Assembly: GCA_010015745.1 (NCBI GenBank)
Contig: ML978205.1
Span: 62,001 to 126,000 of the forward strand
Direction of reading: 5' to 3'
DNA from: Setomelanomma holmii
Lineage: Eukaryota; Ascomycota; Dothideomycetes; Pleosporales; Phaeosphaeriaceae
Length of the DNA stretch: 64,000 nt
Position numbers and translations under genes: made by a program. Below, piece by piece: positions 32,589-44,020 of the stretch; the first letter of the stretch is position 1, and each line of letters starts with the position of its first letter. The notes below the pieces were generated by a model. The model saw only the letters and a list, made by a program, of their open reading frames with translations, was not told where the DNA came from and searched no databases.

Positions 32589-35500
32589 TCACCTCCATAG
32601 ACGCCCGAATGGCATCTTGTGTGCTCGGTTCTCCCTCCGTATCGTCCTTGCAATATTCACATACTGCTCGTTCGGAAGTGCTCTTTTCAGTAAGCCTCGC
32701 AGCTCATCTGACTCCACCTCGTCACCGCTACGCATTGAAATGGTAGCGAATCGTGCTATATCCTTTATAGTCGCAGCAAGAACATGAATGTCTATGAGTT
32801 CGAGGTGATGAGCTATTTGATTTTGGAGTTCAGCGTCCAGAGCCAGGCTCAGTCCAGTTGACAGAATCCTAATAATCATCTTTGGGCTCAAAAGTGACGT
32901 ATGCAGTACCGGATGAATGCTTAGAAGCTGCTTTTTCTGAGCTCGGGTCAAGTTCTTTCCCATGGTGTGCAGCGCAGGCTGAGCATGAATCTCGAGATTG
33001 TTCAGTGCTGTGGCCTCGATGAAGCTCGTGTAGAACCAGCGGTCTAGAGGATGTTCTGCCAGTTGCATGGACCACCTGCAGCCCGTGTGTATCCATCGTC
33101 TTTTCAAGCTCATCTAGGTAGGGCCAAAGCTGTGAAGATAATGCCGACGTTTTTCTCATCGTTGCCTAATAAGCTCTTGCCGCACTGAAGAAATTGCGCA
33201 CTGGCAACATGATGGATGGCGCGTCCACAGGCGAAACGGTGGCAATCGCCTTCAATTCCGCCAGTGTGGCCTTACATATGGCAAGAGGCGTGTCGAATCC
33301 GCTGTTCTACCATGTATTGAGTAAACGTTGTAGATCCAATGTCAAGAAGAAATCCTTGACGGTGCGGTGTAGAAAGTTGTAACCACGTGGGTTGGGTCAC
33401 ATGATATCCTATCGTAGCAGGCACTGCAGGGTGGGCAAGTGCACTTACCTCTGAGCTGAGAGCTCCTGTACACGAACATCACAACACGGCAACAGATAGC
33501 AATACAATCGTTGATCTGCAGCCTCCAACCGACACTGCTCACGCAGTTACAAAAGTCGACCTGAAATCTACGAAATCCGTCTGGAAAATGCTGCGTGACT
33601 TCGAGGAGGCCTTTGCAGCGCCCGTTGACCCGTCGCGCCACCTCTTCAACTTTGCATTCGATTTCTTCAAGAGGAAGTCCCTTGATCGGCATCGCCAGGG
33701 CAACATTAGGGTGGTCTTCCTCTTCATCCAAATACCAGTATGTTAATGGTGCAGGCGGTTCGGATGCTGCAAGTGCAACCTGAAACATATGAGCCGTTTA
33801 TGTGCGATACGTCTGGTCCATGGAGAGGAACATGTGGCGGAAGAACTGGTCGAGGTCACTAGGAAAGTGTCGAAGTCGTGCGCGTAGCTGAGAAAGTCGG
33901 TCACGATTCCTCAGACCCTCAAGCAAAGAGCGCACCACCAGAAATACCCAAAGAAAGACACCGTTTGACTTTTCGACTATTTCCGTAGTAGTATCGTTCG
34001 CCGCAGTGCTGCTTGCTTGCAGCTTTTTGAACTCGGGATGCTTCTTAAGCTTATCTTTGACGTACAAACTGATATCGTGCTGATTGAAATCTTGCAGGTA
34101 GATCTTGTATTCGGAGTCCTGCCCGAATGCTTCTTCAAAAACGTTCCATGGTCTGGTTGCGATGCACATTTTTACATGAATTTTAGTAAGCGTGCGGATG
34201 GTATCGATGAGATTATCATGATCGCCTTCGTACTCGTCCAGTCCATCAACGAAGATGCAGACTTTACAGTCGACATCGAGAGCGCCAAGCTTCTCATAGG
34301 CATTCAGGAGTGCGTTTCGTGTCCAAGTGGTGGGGCCTTTGCTGGATACTGTTAGTTTAGTTGCGCTCGAATCCCAGACCCCCGGTAAGACTGGCCGAAT
34401 TAGAGCGGGGAATTGTCTAAGTATAACATATAGGAGAGCTTGAAGCAAGCCCTCCTGTGACCGTTGCAATTCATTTCCATTGATCCAGAAGAAGTAACTG
34501 GCTGTGGCGACTTTATGTGACCCTGACCATTCTTGCATGAAGTTTGTGGTCTCGGGATTGTCGACCAAGAACTTCATGAGTGTACTCTTGCCGCTTCCTG
34601 GCTTACCGCTTATCCAGAAAATAGGCTCTGTTGATTGAAACCATGATTTGAACTTCGTGGAGAAGATCCATTTGAACGTAGCCGGATGAGCCATAGAAAT
34701 CTTGGCGTGTCGAAAGTCCATCTGCTCGAACTTCAAAGTTTCCAGTACCGCCAAACAGGTGGCATAATATGCACCGGTGTCCTGGGAGTGGATCAATTTG
34801 CTGGCTAGCTGATAGCGATCGGTGACCGCATCAATTGCCATTGGAGCGACACACGTCTGCCGCGTCTTCTGATCCTGCAGCTCTACATATAGCTTCAGGA
34901 TGGCGTCGCGTAACTCGATACGAAGTTGTGAAATGGATTCCGTCAGGTCGGCGCCGAGTGGATGACTTCTGTCTTCAAGCGCACTGATTGCTGCAAGCAC
35001 CTCTGAATGACCAACGCTCATTCCTTCGTCCTCCGAGTCCTTGATACTGATAGCTGTTAGCTAGATATCTCCCGTAGTGTAGGGGTGCCTCCAAAGGCCG
35101 AAGTAAGCCATAACGTCCATGTTAGTTTATCGTTACTATGCACCCTCTACACGCCCACAAAAGAGTGTACAAGAGACATATTGCTGATAGTGACAAACGT
35201 ACCTCATCATGACCTGAAGCTGGAGGATGAGCTGTAAGCGGTAGGAGTCGAGCCGTCTCTGCATTGCAGTGATCTGCGACTCTTTCCACACCGTGGCAAT
35301 TGCCGCTCTGATAATTTTCCATTTTGATGCCGGACCTTTAACTTTGACACTTTCCAAAGCGGCAAGAATCTCAAACTGTCGCCGTTTCGCAGTCTTTCGC
35401 CAGTTGCCAGAGTGCTGTATCACTCTGTCTGGATTGTGTACCATTGCTCGCGCTTGCGTGAGCCGAAGTTAGATTCGTGCAGATCTCCCGGAATCTGCGC

Positions 35501-35649
35501 GTAGCTTGTTCAACGTCTACAGTGTCCTTGGTAGCGCCAGTATGTGAGTGATAGATCGAGGTTGCCCCGTCGAGCAGTTTGCAGGTGCAATCGATGAATT
35601 GGAGGATGTTGCCCGCGAGACTGACTGCTGCGAGCGCTTCAAGAACCAT
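32589..35649 (-). pseudogene. Broken NACHT-type NLR (STAND) gene
   Basis: The start at 35649 (MVLEALAAVSLAGNILQFID) is the helical N-terminal domain found before NACHT in fungal NLRs. A one-base frameshift at 35371-35380 precedes FEILAALESVKVKG. A spliced region leads into the NACHT domain: Walker A GKPGSGKSTL (34579-34611), Walker B VCIFVDGLDEYEG, sensor CIATRPWNVFEEAF. TAA at 33798-33800 interrupts DQTYRT-x-TAHMFQVALAASEP. Then FLHRTVKDFF, TAG at 33307-33309 before NSGFDTPLAICKATLAELK, TAG at 33166-33168 (ARAY-x-ATMRK), and a frameshift near 33100 before LDRWFYTSFIEATALNNL. All three stops fit Gln codons changed C to T. Live relatives are intracellular sensors of non-self that oligomerise on ligand binding. 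No ankyrin, WD or TPR repeats remain at the C-terminus. Confidence 0.85.
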
Positions 35650-36392
35650 TCTGATAGCGTAGGAGCCTGAAGCATATCGTTAGGGCCGGGCAGGCCGATG
35701 ATATACCTGGCACAGCGAGGCTGAGCGGATGCCTCCAACTGTGGTGGCTGAGTTCAGTAAGGTAACAACCAATCACAGCCAGGGCAAGGCGTTTTCCAAT
35801 TGAATGCGTTGCGACGATACCACAATGCATCGTGCTTGCCCGTGTGTTGCCTTACAGACTGCAGCATTTGATAACAACATTTGATGATTGGGAATGGCAG
35901 CTCCAGGTCATGAAACACTCCGTGATGTTTTCTCAGCCATGCTGGACTGAACGACTGCCGTAGGCATTTTCCGAGTTTCCCTATCAACGACCGAGCCATG
36001 CGAGGCTGATGCAATTGTTGATAGGTGGGTGCTACGAGTGTGCTGCTGCCCTATATATTGCCTGGTGCAAGCTTGGCCGAGCTAAGCTCACACGTGGCTG
36101 CCAATTGTAACAATTCAGTGGCCCCATCACTAGATTAAGGAGATCTTTACAAATTGACATATTTGCACTGCTGGCACAAGATGTCTGTCCTGATGGGCAG
36201 AGGGCAGTAGCATATCATGTCCATGACATCACGAAACACATACGTGAGAGTGACGACCTACGCGAACCAGAGCTGCATTGCTGATGTCGATCGATATGAT
36301 ACATGTACTCCAGTAACCATTGCCAGACTCTGATCCCACCTTGCCGCGTCCAAAGAAATCATCATATGCTAAACTCTATCTGAGGAAGCTGT
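35650..36392. other. Intergenic between the NLR relic and COX12
   Basis: No gene supported. Short minus-strand frames near 35754-36014 have no family features. Confidence 0.55.
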
Positions 36393-36943
36393 CTATTGGT
36401 CGAGCCTGTGAGGGAAGATGCCGGCCTCTGAAGAGTCGTCAGTGCCCGCCTGAAGTCGATCGATATGAGATGTCAGGGCCACTCACCACGCTGCTCGTCC
36501 CATCGGGTGGTCCAGCCGCTGGGGCAGAGAGATCGGTAGGCCAAGAGGAACTGTGTGGGTCAGTATCTCCATATACTGCTCCTTGTCCTGGCCATCGCAT
36601 ACCTGGCGGCAGGGCGCAAACTCCTCGCCCTTGGCGATGATGCACTTGTGGTAGTCGACGTAGTTCTGCCAGCAGTGCTTGGTCTGGTTCTGGTTGGGGA
36701 AGCGAGCGTCGAAGCCTAGAGTGCGCCGGAGCTCGTCAGTATACCGTGTCGCATATCGCAAGGCTGGAAGTTGGATTTTCGAGGCGATGCGGGAAGCTCG
36801 GAAAGCTCTAGGGTGGCGTACCAGCTGTGGCATGAGAGATTAGCTTGTGGTCTCCAGACATATTGGGGGCGCAGGAAAGACTCACCAGTGACGAACTTGA
36901 AGGGCTTGGTTACAAGCTCGTCTCCGTTCTCGTTGTCAGACAT
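36393..36943 (-). CDS. COX12: Cytochrome c oxidase subunit VIb (COX12)
   Basis: Five exons, 36886-36943, 36822-36824, 36603-36715, 36487-36550 and 36393-36427, give 90 aa. The second exon is only CTG: intron 1 (61 nt, GTGAGT, AGCTAAT, CCACAG) and intron 2 (106 nt, GTACGC, TACTGAC, CTCTAG) are each well formed. Joining gives KPFKFVTAGFDARFPNQNQ, whereas skipping the micro-exon would lose one Ala. The protein holds the twin cysteine motif: CWQNYVDYHKC (CX9C) and CRQFLLAYRSLC (CX10C), the substrate of the Mia40 import pathway. It ends WDEQREAGIFPHRLDQ. COX12 caps complex IV on the intermembrane-space side and helps in its assembly. It is divergent from a complex I subunit gene, 247 bp away. Confidence 0.92.
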
Positions 36944-37190
36944 GATTGCGCGTGTGTGTCGTGTGCTGCGGGTGTTGGCGTGGCGGCAATGGCTGGTAGA
37001 CAGAGGATCGTGACGAAGTGAAGTTGGAGATCTTGGGATGGTCTGATGCGGGCGCATTGTCCACCACGGCTTTTCCCGGACCGACCTCAAGCAGCAACTC
37101 GAGCTCCCCAACGTTCCAGTGACGAAACGCCAATTACCGCGACGCTCGACACTCTCCACTCACCAATTCCACGGAAAACCGACCGCCACG
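36944..37190. promoter_or_regulatory. Bidirectional promoter COX12 / complex I MLRQ subunit
   Basis: 247 bp separate two divergent respiratory genes. No TATA box is evident, as is usual for housekeeping promoters. Co-regulation is inferred from arrangement only. Confidence 0.5.
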
Positions 37191-37720
37191 ATGTTCAAGG
37201 CTACGAGGGTTCTGGCTATGCAGCCCACTCGCATGATGATGATGCGCCCAACCCAGCAAATGTTCATGAGGGCGAGCCCCCAGCTGTTCATGAGGCAGAC
37301 ACTCCAATTGCGCAGTCCCACACCGGTACGACTCCCTTGATCCTGGTGGCATTGTAACAGTAGCTAACTTTGCGCAGAAGGAGGAGCACGGCGGTAGGCC
37401 AATTGTCTGATTGAGAGGTAAAAGGATAAGCAATGACAACGTACAGCCCATACCGTATCTCAGCGCATTCGCCAGCTCAAGAACATCCCAACTGAGATTT
37501 GGCCATTGAGTACGTTACAAAAGCGTCACTTGAATAGACATCAGCTAACTTTTGCCTGCAGTCGTCGTTCTCGGGTAAGTCCCTCGCTTCGCGATTTGTG
37601 CGGTTGGAAGGTGGTCTGATCATTCGCAGCGTCGCCGTCGTCATGGCCTTCGTCTCGCTCATCCGCAAGCTCTTTGTCGACAAAACTCTCCGCCTTAACA
37701 GGCAAGGCAAGCACGAATAA
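37191..37720 (+). CDS. NADH-ubiquinone reductase complex I MLRQ subunit-like (NDUFA4/B12D family)
   Basis: Five exons, 37191-37325, 37378-37393, 37447-37509, 37562-37574 and 37630-37720, give 105 aa; exons 2 and 4 are only 16 and 13 nt. The introns are 52-55 nt with normal GT-AG ends. The N-terminus (MFKATRVLAMQPTRMMMMRP) is a Met- and Arg-rich mitochondrial presequence. Then follow KEEHGAHTVSQRIRQLKNIP and TEIWPLIVVLGVAVVMAF, a single membrane helix, and FVDKTLRLNRQ, the end typical of the MLRQ family. Members sit in the inner mitochondrial membrane; animal NDUFA4 was first listed in complex I and later assigned to complex IV, so the exact complex in this fungus is open. It is divergent from COX12, another respiratory gene. 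Confidence 0.87.
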
Positions 37721-38119
37721 GCGCATCAACTGGATAAGATACTGGGTGGCAACTGCGAAACGCCCGAGGGGCACTATGTATAAAATGTAGTTTGGGGATT
37801 GGGCAGGCAAAGCTCAGAATCAAATTCACGTTTCCTTTGTGCTGAGCGGAATTTGTTGTTTCGCGCTTTGGGGTTGATCAAGTGAGATGCCGTGAGATTG
37901 GCAAGTACAGACCCAACATCTAGTATTTCCATGGCCAGATACTCATGACGTCCGATACGAGAGACGATGCGTGAAAAAGGTATGCTCATTTTGAATCAGG
38001 AGAGCCACTCTGTATGATGGCATTTGGTATCTCGCCCACCAGTGCGCCTGAACTCCTCATTTTGCCCTGCATCTTGAATTCGCGAACCTGTGAACGCCAC
38101 CAATCTCCAAGGCGACATT
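37721..38119. other. Intergenic between convergent genes
   Basis: The 3' flanks of the MLRQ gene and of the RRM gene. No gene or repeat seen. Confidence 0.6.
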
Positions 38120-38638
38120 CTATGCCATTTTAGGACCTGCTTCATCGAGACCTTCCAAGCCTTGCATGGGATCCATTGGCCGATTCGACTCTTCTTGTAT
38201 TTGTTCTGTGGCTTGACGGTCCTCCTCGCTCACAGCATGCTTCGCAAGCCATCCTTCCTTCAAAAAATCAGCATAATGAAATAAGTGCTACACAGCGTTA
38301 ACACATACCTGCTCCCAGATGGCAGTTTTGCTGCCAAGACCTTCGTTTGCATCTTTCTGCGGCTTCGCAGCCGCTACCTTGATGACCTGGCCGTACAGCT
38401 CGCTTCGATCCATGTTGTCGATGGCATCAAGGGCGTCTGATGCTGTCTCAAATTCAACATATCCAAAACCTCGATGCTCTTCTTTAGCGCCTGGCAGATC
38501 TGGCTTCGGTAGGTTGACCTCAACGATATCGCCAAATGGCAGGAAGGCGTGGTAGAGTGTTTGTTGCGTTACTGCGGGGTCCAATCCTCCGACAAAGACT
38601 GTCGCCTTCAGCCGTGATGCGTCCGAGAGATTCGACAT
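38120..38638 (-). CDS. Small RRM RNA-binding protein (cyclophilin-E-like RRM without the isomerase)
   Basis: Exons 38309-38638 and 38120-38257, with a 51-nt intron, give 155 aa. One RRM covers residues 12-92: RNP2 is TVFVGGL and RNP1 is RGFGYVEF. The wording AFLPFGDIVEVNLPKPD and AIDNMDRSELYGQVIKV closely resembles the RRM of cyclophilin E (PPIE/Cyp33), but no isomerase domain follows. Splicing restores KTAIWEQEGWLAKHAVSEED, the conserved C-terminal segment of the fungal single-RRM proteins. Without splicing the frame ends at VCVNAV after the exon, so the intron model is preferred. The likely role is nuclear RNA binding, perhaps with the spliceosome as for PPIE; this is inference. It is divergent from SEC31, 326 bp away. 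Confidence 0.85.
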
Positions 38639-38964
38639 GATTGTCGATATGATGTTTTGCGAGTACTGTATCAGGCGTCAGTCGTTGCCCAGGTGGGAGA
38701 GAATTCGATATCACGTGTCAGGAGTAACAGGCGAGACCAGGATCATGCTAGCGGGCCCACCACGCCTTGGCATGATGTTTAGGAAGGACAGGTGGATGCT
38801 CTGGAGAAGTAAGTCGCTGCCTTGCCTCCACACACATTGCGGACGACGTTGCTTCCACGTACACTTCCGACCTACACCTTTCAAGTTCTATCATAACGAC
38901 ACCACATTTTGATCGCCCCGATACCGATCGCTATCCAGACGCCTCGGTGCGACCGCCGCCCACC
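38639..38964. promoter_or_regulatory. Divergent promoter RRM gene / SEC31
   Basis: 326 bp between two divergent starts; no TATA box seen. The SEC31 side has a strong start context (CCCACCATGG). Confidence 0.4.
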
Positions 38965-41900
38965 ATGGTCCGCTTACGAGAAATCCCCAGGACCGCCACG
39001 TTCGCATGGTCGCCGGGCTCGAAACAGCCATTGATCGCCACAGGAACAAAAGCTGGAGCTGTAGACGCCGACTTCTCCAACGACACGCAATTAGAGCTCT
39101 GGGAGCTCAAGCTGGACGATGCGGAGCAGGGAGTCGAGCTACAGCCGGTCGCTACAGTCAATGTCGAGTCTAGGTACAGCTTGAACACCCCGAGGTAGCT
39201 GGTGGTTTACTAACAATAGCCCAGGTTCAATGACATTGCTTGGAGTCAGCCCAGCGAGCAGCATCCGCGGGGTATTGTAGCGGGAGCACTCGATAGTGGC
39301 GCGCTGATAATATGGGACGCGGAGAAGCTGCGGACGGGCGCCAGGTCTGATTGCATACGACAACACGTCCCAGACTGAAGTACTGACTTCAGGCAGCGAC
39401 GCTCAAATACAGCAGATCGACAAACATACTGGTCCTATTCAAGCACTGCAGTTTAATCCATTCCGACCCAACATCCTCGCCTCCGCCGGGGCCAAGGGAG
39501 AGCTCTTCATCCACGATCTCGACGACGAGTCCAAGTCTTTCAGGTTGGGCAAGGCTGGCGCAAATCCTGACGAGTACACTACGCTTGACTGGAACAAGAA
39601 GGTGGCGCATATTTTGGCGACAGGAAGCAGCGGTGGATTCGTGACAGTGTGGGACGTCAAGGGCAAGAAGGAGAACCTGACATTGAATCACTTTGGCAGG
39701 AAGACAGTCAGCGCAATCTCGTGGGATCCGGATGTCCCGACCCGGCTGGTCACCGCAATCCCGACCGATCAAAACCCGCTGGTGTTGGTATGGGATCTGC
39801 GCAACACCAATGCGCCCGAGAAGACACTACAAGCACATGACCAGGGCGTACTTTCGCTTTCGTGGTGTCCTCAAGACAGCGACATATTACTGTCGTGCGG
39901 CAAAGACAATCGGACAATCGCCTGGAATCCACATAATGGAGAGCAACTCGGCGAGTTCCCGGTGGTGACCAATTGGACCTTCCAGACTCGATTCAATCCT
40001 TCGAACCCCAATCTCCTCGCGACCGCATCGTTCGACGGCAAGATCGCTATACAAACTCTTCAAAACACTGGGGTCGCGGCTGACCAAAGCAAATCTGCAA
40101 AACTAGCGCCAGAGGGCGAAGACTTCTTCGCTCAGACACATGCAGAACCCCAGGGCGCATCTTTCTCTCTTAAGACGGCCCCAAAATGGCTGAAGCGAAG
40201 GGCTGGTGTGGCTTTTGGCTTTGGAGGAAAGCTGGTGCGATTCGGCATCTACGACTCCAAATCGAAGGTCACAATTTCCACCTTTGCAGTAGACTCTGAG
40301 ATCAGCCAGGCCAGTGAGGAGTTTGACAAAGCTCTAGAGAAGGACGATCTCACTTCATTCTGCGAGTCCAAGGTTGCCAAGGCAGCTACGGACGAGGAGA
40401 AGGCCGACTGGACGGTCATTGAGACTTTGACCTCGGACAGTCCACGTACAAAGCTGGTCGAATACCTTGGGTTTGCAGACACGCAAGAGGAGCAGCCGAT
40501 CGAGGCAAACAAGGACACTGAGACCAATGGTGACGCAGACGAAGGTGCATCTTTCTTCGACAACGCCACCGACGAGGGTAATTTCCTCTCAGATCTAGCA
40601 GCCTCAAAGGGCGCAAAGACGAACAACCCATTCAAGGTCTACACCGGAGCAGAGTCAGAAGCAGACACCAAAATCACACGCGCTCTCATGCTAGGGAACT
40701 TCAATGCAGCGTTGGACGTATGCTTGAAGGAGAATCGCCTATCGGACGCTTTCATGATTGCTATCTGTGGAGGCGAGAAGTGTGTGGCAAAGGCGCAGGC
40801 CGCCTACTTCAAAAGGCAGTCAGATGCACCGAACTACCTCAGACTACTCGCGTCTGTTGTTGGAAAGAACCTATGGGATTTCGTCTATAACGCCGAACTC
40901 AAGGACTGGAAAGAAGTGATGGCGACTATATGTACCTTTGCGGATGCATCTGAGTTTCCAGATCTTTGCGAAGCTCTTGGAGATCGCCTAGAAGAAGCAT
41001 TTGCAGAGGGCTCAGGATTAGCCCGCAAGGACGCATCTTTTTGCTACCTGGCAGGTTCCAAGCTGGAGAAGGTTGTCGTCAACTGGGCTCAGGAGCTCCA
41101 GGAGAACGAGAAGGCTGGACTGGAACAGACCGAAGCAGACAACAGCTTTTCAGTGCACGCCCGTTCATTGCAGGACTTCATCGAGAAAGTCACAGTCTTC
41201 CGCAAGGTCACGCAATTCAAGGATACCGAGCAACAGAAGGACGCCGACTGGAAACTCGAGCCACTTTACGCAAAGTATGTGGAGTATGCCGACATCGCAT
41301 CCTCTCACGGTCAACTCGCTATCGCCGAGAAGTATCTCAATCTTTTGCCTCAGCAGTATCCCGCTGCCGAGGTGGCTAGAAACCGTGTAAAGCAAGCAAC
41401 GCAGAAGACTGCACCAAAAGCGACTACAACCCAAAGACAAGCTGCACCTGCTGCTGGCCAGCGTCCAACGCGTGTGGTCCCTCAATATGATGCCGTTCCA
41501 ACTCAACAACCGGCACAGCGAGTCGCATCCGCTTATGCTCCGCAAAACCCTGTTTCTACGCCTGTTACGGGTGGTCCATATGCGCCTCCAGCAGCTCAAC
41601 AGCCTCCTGCTCGAAGTGCATACACTCCAGTTGGATACCAACCATCTGGGCAGCCTAATAACAATGCCGGATATGGTGGGTATGGGCAACCTCAGAAAAC
41701 CTCTCTCCCGCCACCACCGCAGAACTTCTCAAATCCGAATGCTCCCTCTATTGTACCAGCAGCAAACCGTGGACACATTCCAGCCTGGAACGACACTCCA
41801 GATTTTGGTCCACCCAAGCCAGCGTCTCGCCGTGGCACTCCGCTTAACGCCGTGAACTCGCCCTTCCCGAACATGCAACAAACATACGGGCAGCCGGGTA

Positions 41901-42881
41901 TAGCACCACCACAATCGAGACCCACGCCTCCACCTCCACCAAAAGGTCCTCCTCAGGGCCCTCCTAGGATGACTTCGCCGCCTCAAATGACATCGTCCCC
42001 TCAAGCTAACCCCTATGCCCCACCAACTCCTAGCGGGTTTGCTGCCCCTCAACAGCCACCAGTGCAACGTGGAGCATCGCCATACGCGCAGGCTACTGCT
42101 GCAGCAGCTCCCTCGAACCGCTATGCTCCTGCGCCCGGCTCGCAGCCTTCCGCACCACCTCCTGGCGCTGGAGGCATGCCACCGCCACGCAACATCGCGC
42201 CTCCTCCAAGCCATTTCACTCCAAGTGCCTCGCCGTATGCGCCATTCCCATATGGTCAGCCTCAAACTCAACAAGCGCCGCCTGCTGCTGCAGCTCCACC
42301 TCCAAGAGCACCTCCTCAGGGCCCGCCACGTGCGGGACCCCTACCAGGTGGTCCTCCTCAAGGCGGTCCACCGAGACCTGATTCGCGACCTGGCACTGGG
42401 CAGTCGCAAGCTGCCCCACCAGCCGCAGCCAAGCATTGTAGGATACCTTCCTCCTCAAATTGAACCTGTGCTAATCGTTGACAGCCGCTGGAGACCGGAC
42501 ACACATCCCGAGCGCGTCTCGGCCCATTTATGATGTACTCGAGTCAGAGATGCAGCGCGTAAAGGCCAAAGCACCCGCACAGTACAAGCAGCACGTCATC
42601 GACACTGAGAAGCGACTCAACATTCTCTTCGATCATTTAAACAACGAGGACCTCCTCAAGCCCGATACAATCCGGCAGATGAACGAGCTCGTCCAAAACA
42701 TTAGTGCTAGGCAGTTTGAAGAGGCAATGGCGATCTTTTCCAATATCATGACGAACAAGAATGATGAGGGTAGCAACTGGATGGTGAGTCAGATCAAATG
42801 AACCACTAAAGTAGCAAGCTAACAATGGAACAGGTTGGTGTGAAGCGATTGATTCAGTTCAGCAAGTCGACGCCTGCTTAG
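38965..42881 (+). CDS. SEC31: COPII coat outer subunit SEC31
   Basis: Five exons, 38965-39173, 39225-39344, 39397-42437, 42485-42783 and 42834-42881, give 1238 aa. The N-terminal half is a seven-bladed WD40 propeller, with blades such as SRFNDIAWSQ, FRPNILASAGAKGELFIHD and ISWDPDVPTRLVTAI. An alpha-solenoid follows, starting near ITRALMLGNFNAALDVCLKE, then a Pro/Gln/Ala-rich unstructured region (for example PPPPKGPPQGPP) that contacts Sec23-Sec24 and Sar1. A helical C-terminal domain (HVIDTEKRLNILFDHLNNED) closes it. SEC31 with SEC13 forms the outer cage of vesicles leaving the endoplasmic reticulum. The length is in the family's usual range. Intron 3 uses the 5' site GTAGGA. The start at 38965 has the better context; an in-frame ATG at 38947 adds six residues. 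Confidence 0.96.
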
Positions 42882-44020
42882 GCGCGGAAAGTAAGGAGCA
42901 TACATCCTGTCGTGGAACGAAGCGATACCTGCGCCTTGATGAAACATTAGCATAGGAGAGCATTGCGCGAAGACGTAGACGAATGCATATCAGCGTAGTA
43001 TACTGACTATAGAGAAAATGTAAGACGAGTGTTAAACATGTGAGCATATGATATAAGCTTTGCGCATGGCCCACCACTGGAATCCACAGTCCATTTGACA
43101 TTCGACCATGTCTTTTGCGCCCACATTGTGCGCCTCCAGCAACGGCTATTTTGCCGCGCGTCTTCATCGAAGACACGGCACAGTTATGCACAGACGATGA
43201 GCCCCTAGATGCTGGATGTCAGCGAGCGATTTTTCCATGGAGTCGGATCAGGCACACAGTGCTGTGACGAACTCGGTCTTGATACGTGCGGGAATTACTG
43301 GTGATTTTCTTCTGCATTGGATGTTTTGGTGGAGCATTTACTGATCTCAATACAGCCACGAGTTCAAGGTCTGACGCATGGCACCAGCAGCACATCACGT
43401 CGCATCGACAGCGTGTGAAGTTCCTGGAAGAAAGATGTTGAGCTTGTCTGCACCATTTAGTACTACGAAAGACGAATGAAAATCGAACTATGGTATCCGC
43501 GTTATTCGTAGTTGTAAAACTGTAGTGCTTTCTTTGAGGATGTGGTTGCCGCTCGCGCATTTGGGTTCTATCACTGCCCCTCGAAAGGAGACGTCATATG
43601 GAACGCGTTGGAAACGTGCAATCTAGCAGGCCGTCAACGAAAAGCTTGTCTACCCCAGTGTTTCCCCGAGTCAATGAAGATGGCGAGGAGGCAGGCAGTA
43701 ACTAAGACTAGCAGGAATGATGGGAGTAATACTATTGGCGGAGCGTAAGTGGGTAGTTGGGGATGCCATGGATTTAGGTATAGAAGGAGAGGAAGTGTAG
43801 AGATTGGCAGGCTTGGATGATGTAAAGCCCTGGACGTGTAAAGTGATCAGTCAGGATTCATGAATCATAATTCATACCTTCCGAACCGTGGCAAAATCTC
43901 AAGGCGACTTGTTCTTGTGCAGTCAATATCTGTACGAGTGTTCGTGTCATTCATTTCTTGAGATATAGCGACACCCTTATCATCTCATATACACCATTGC
44001 TACTCGCCAATGATCGACGT
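42882..44020. other. Intergenic between convergent genes
   Basis: About 1.1 kb between the 3' ends of SEC31 and the sedolisin gene. No supported gene; frames at 42859-43191 and 43219-43560 lack any family signal. Confidence 0.6.
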
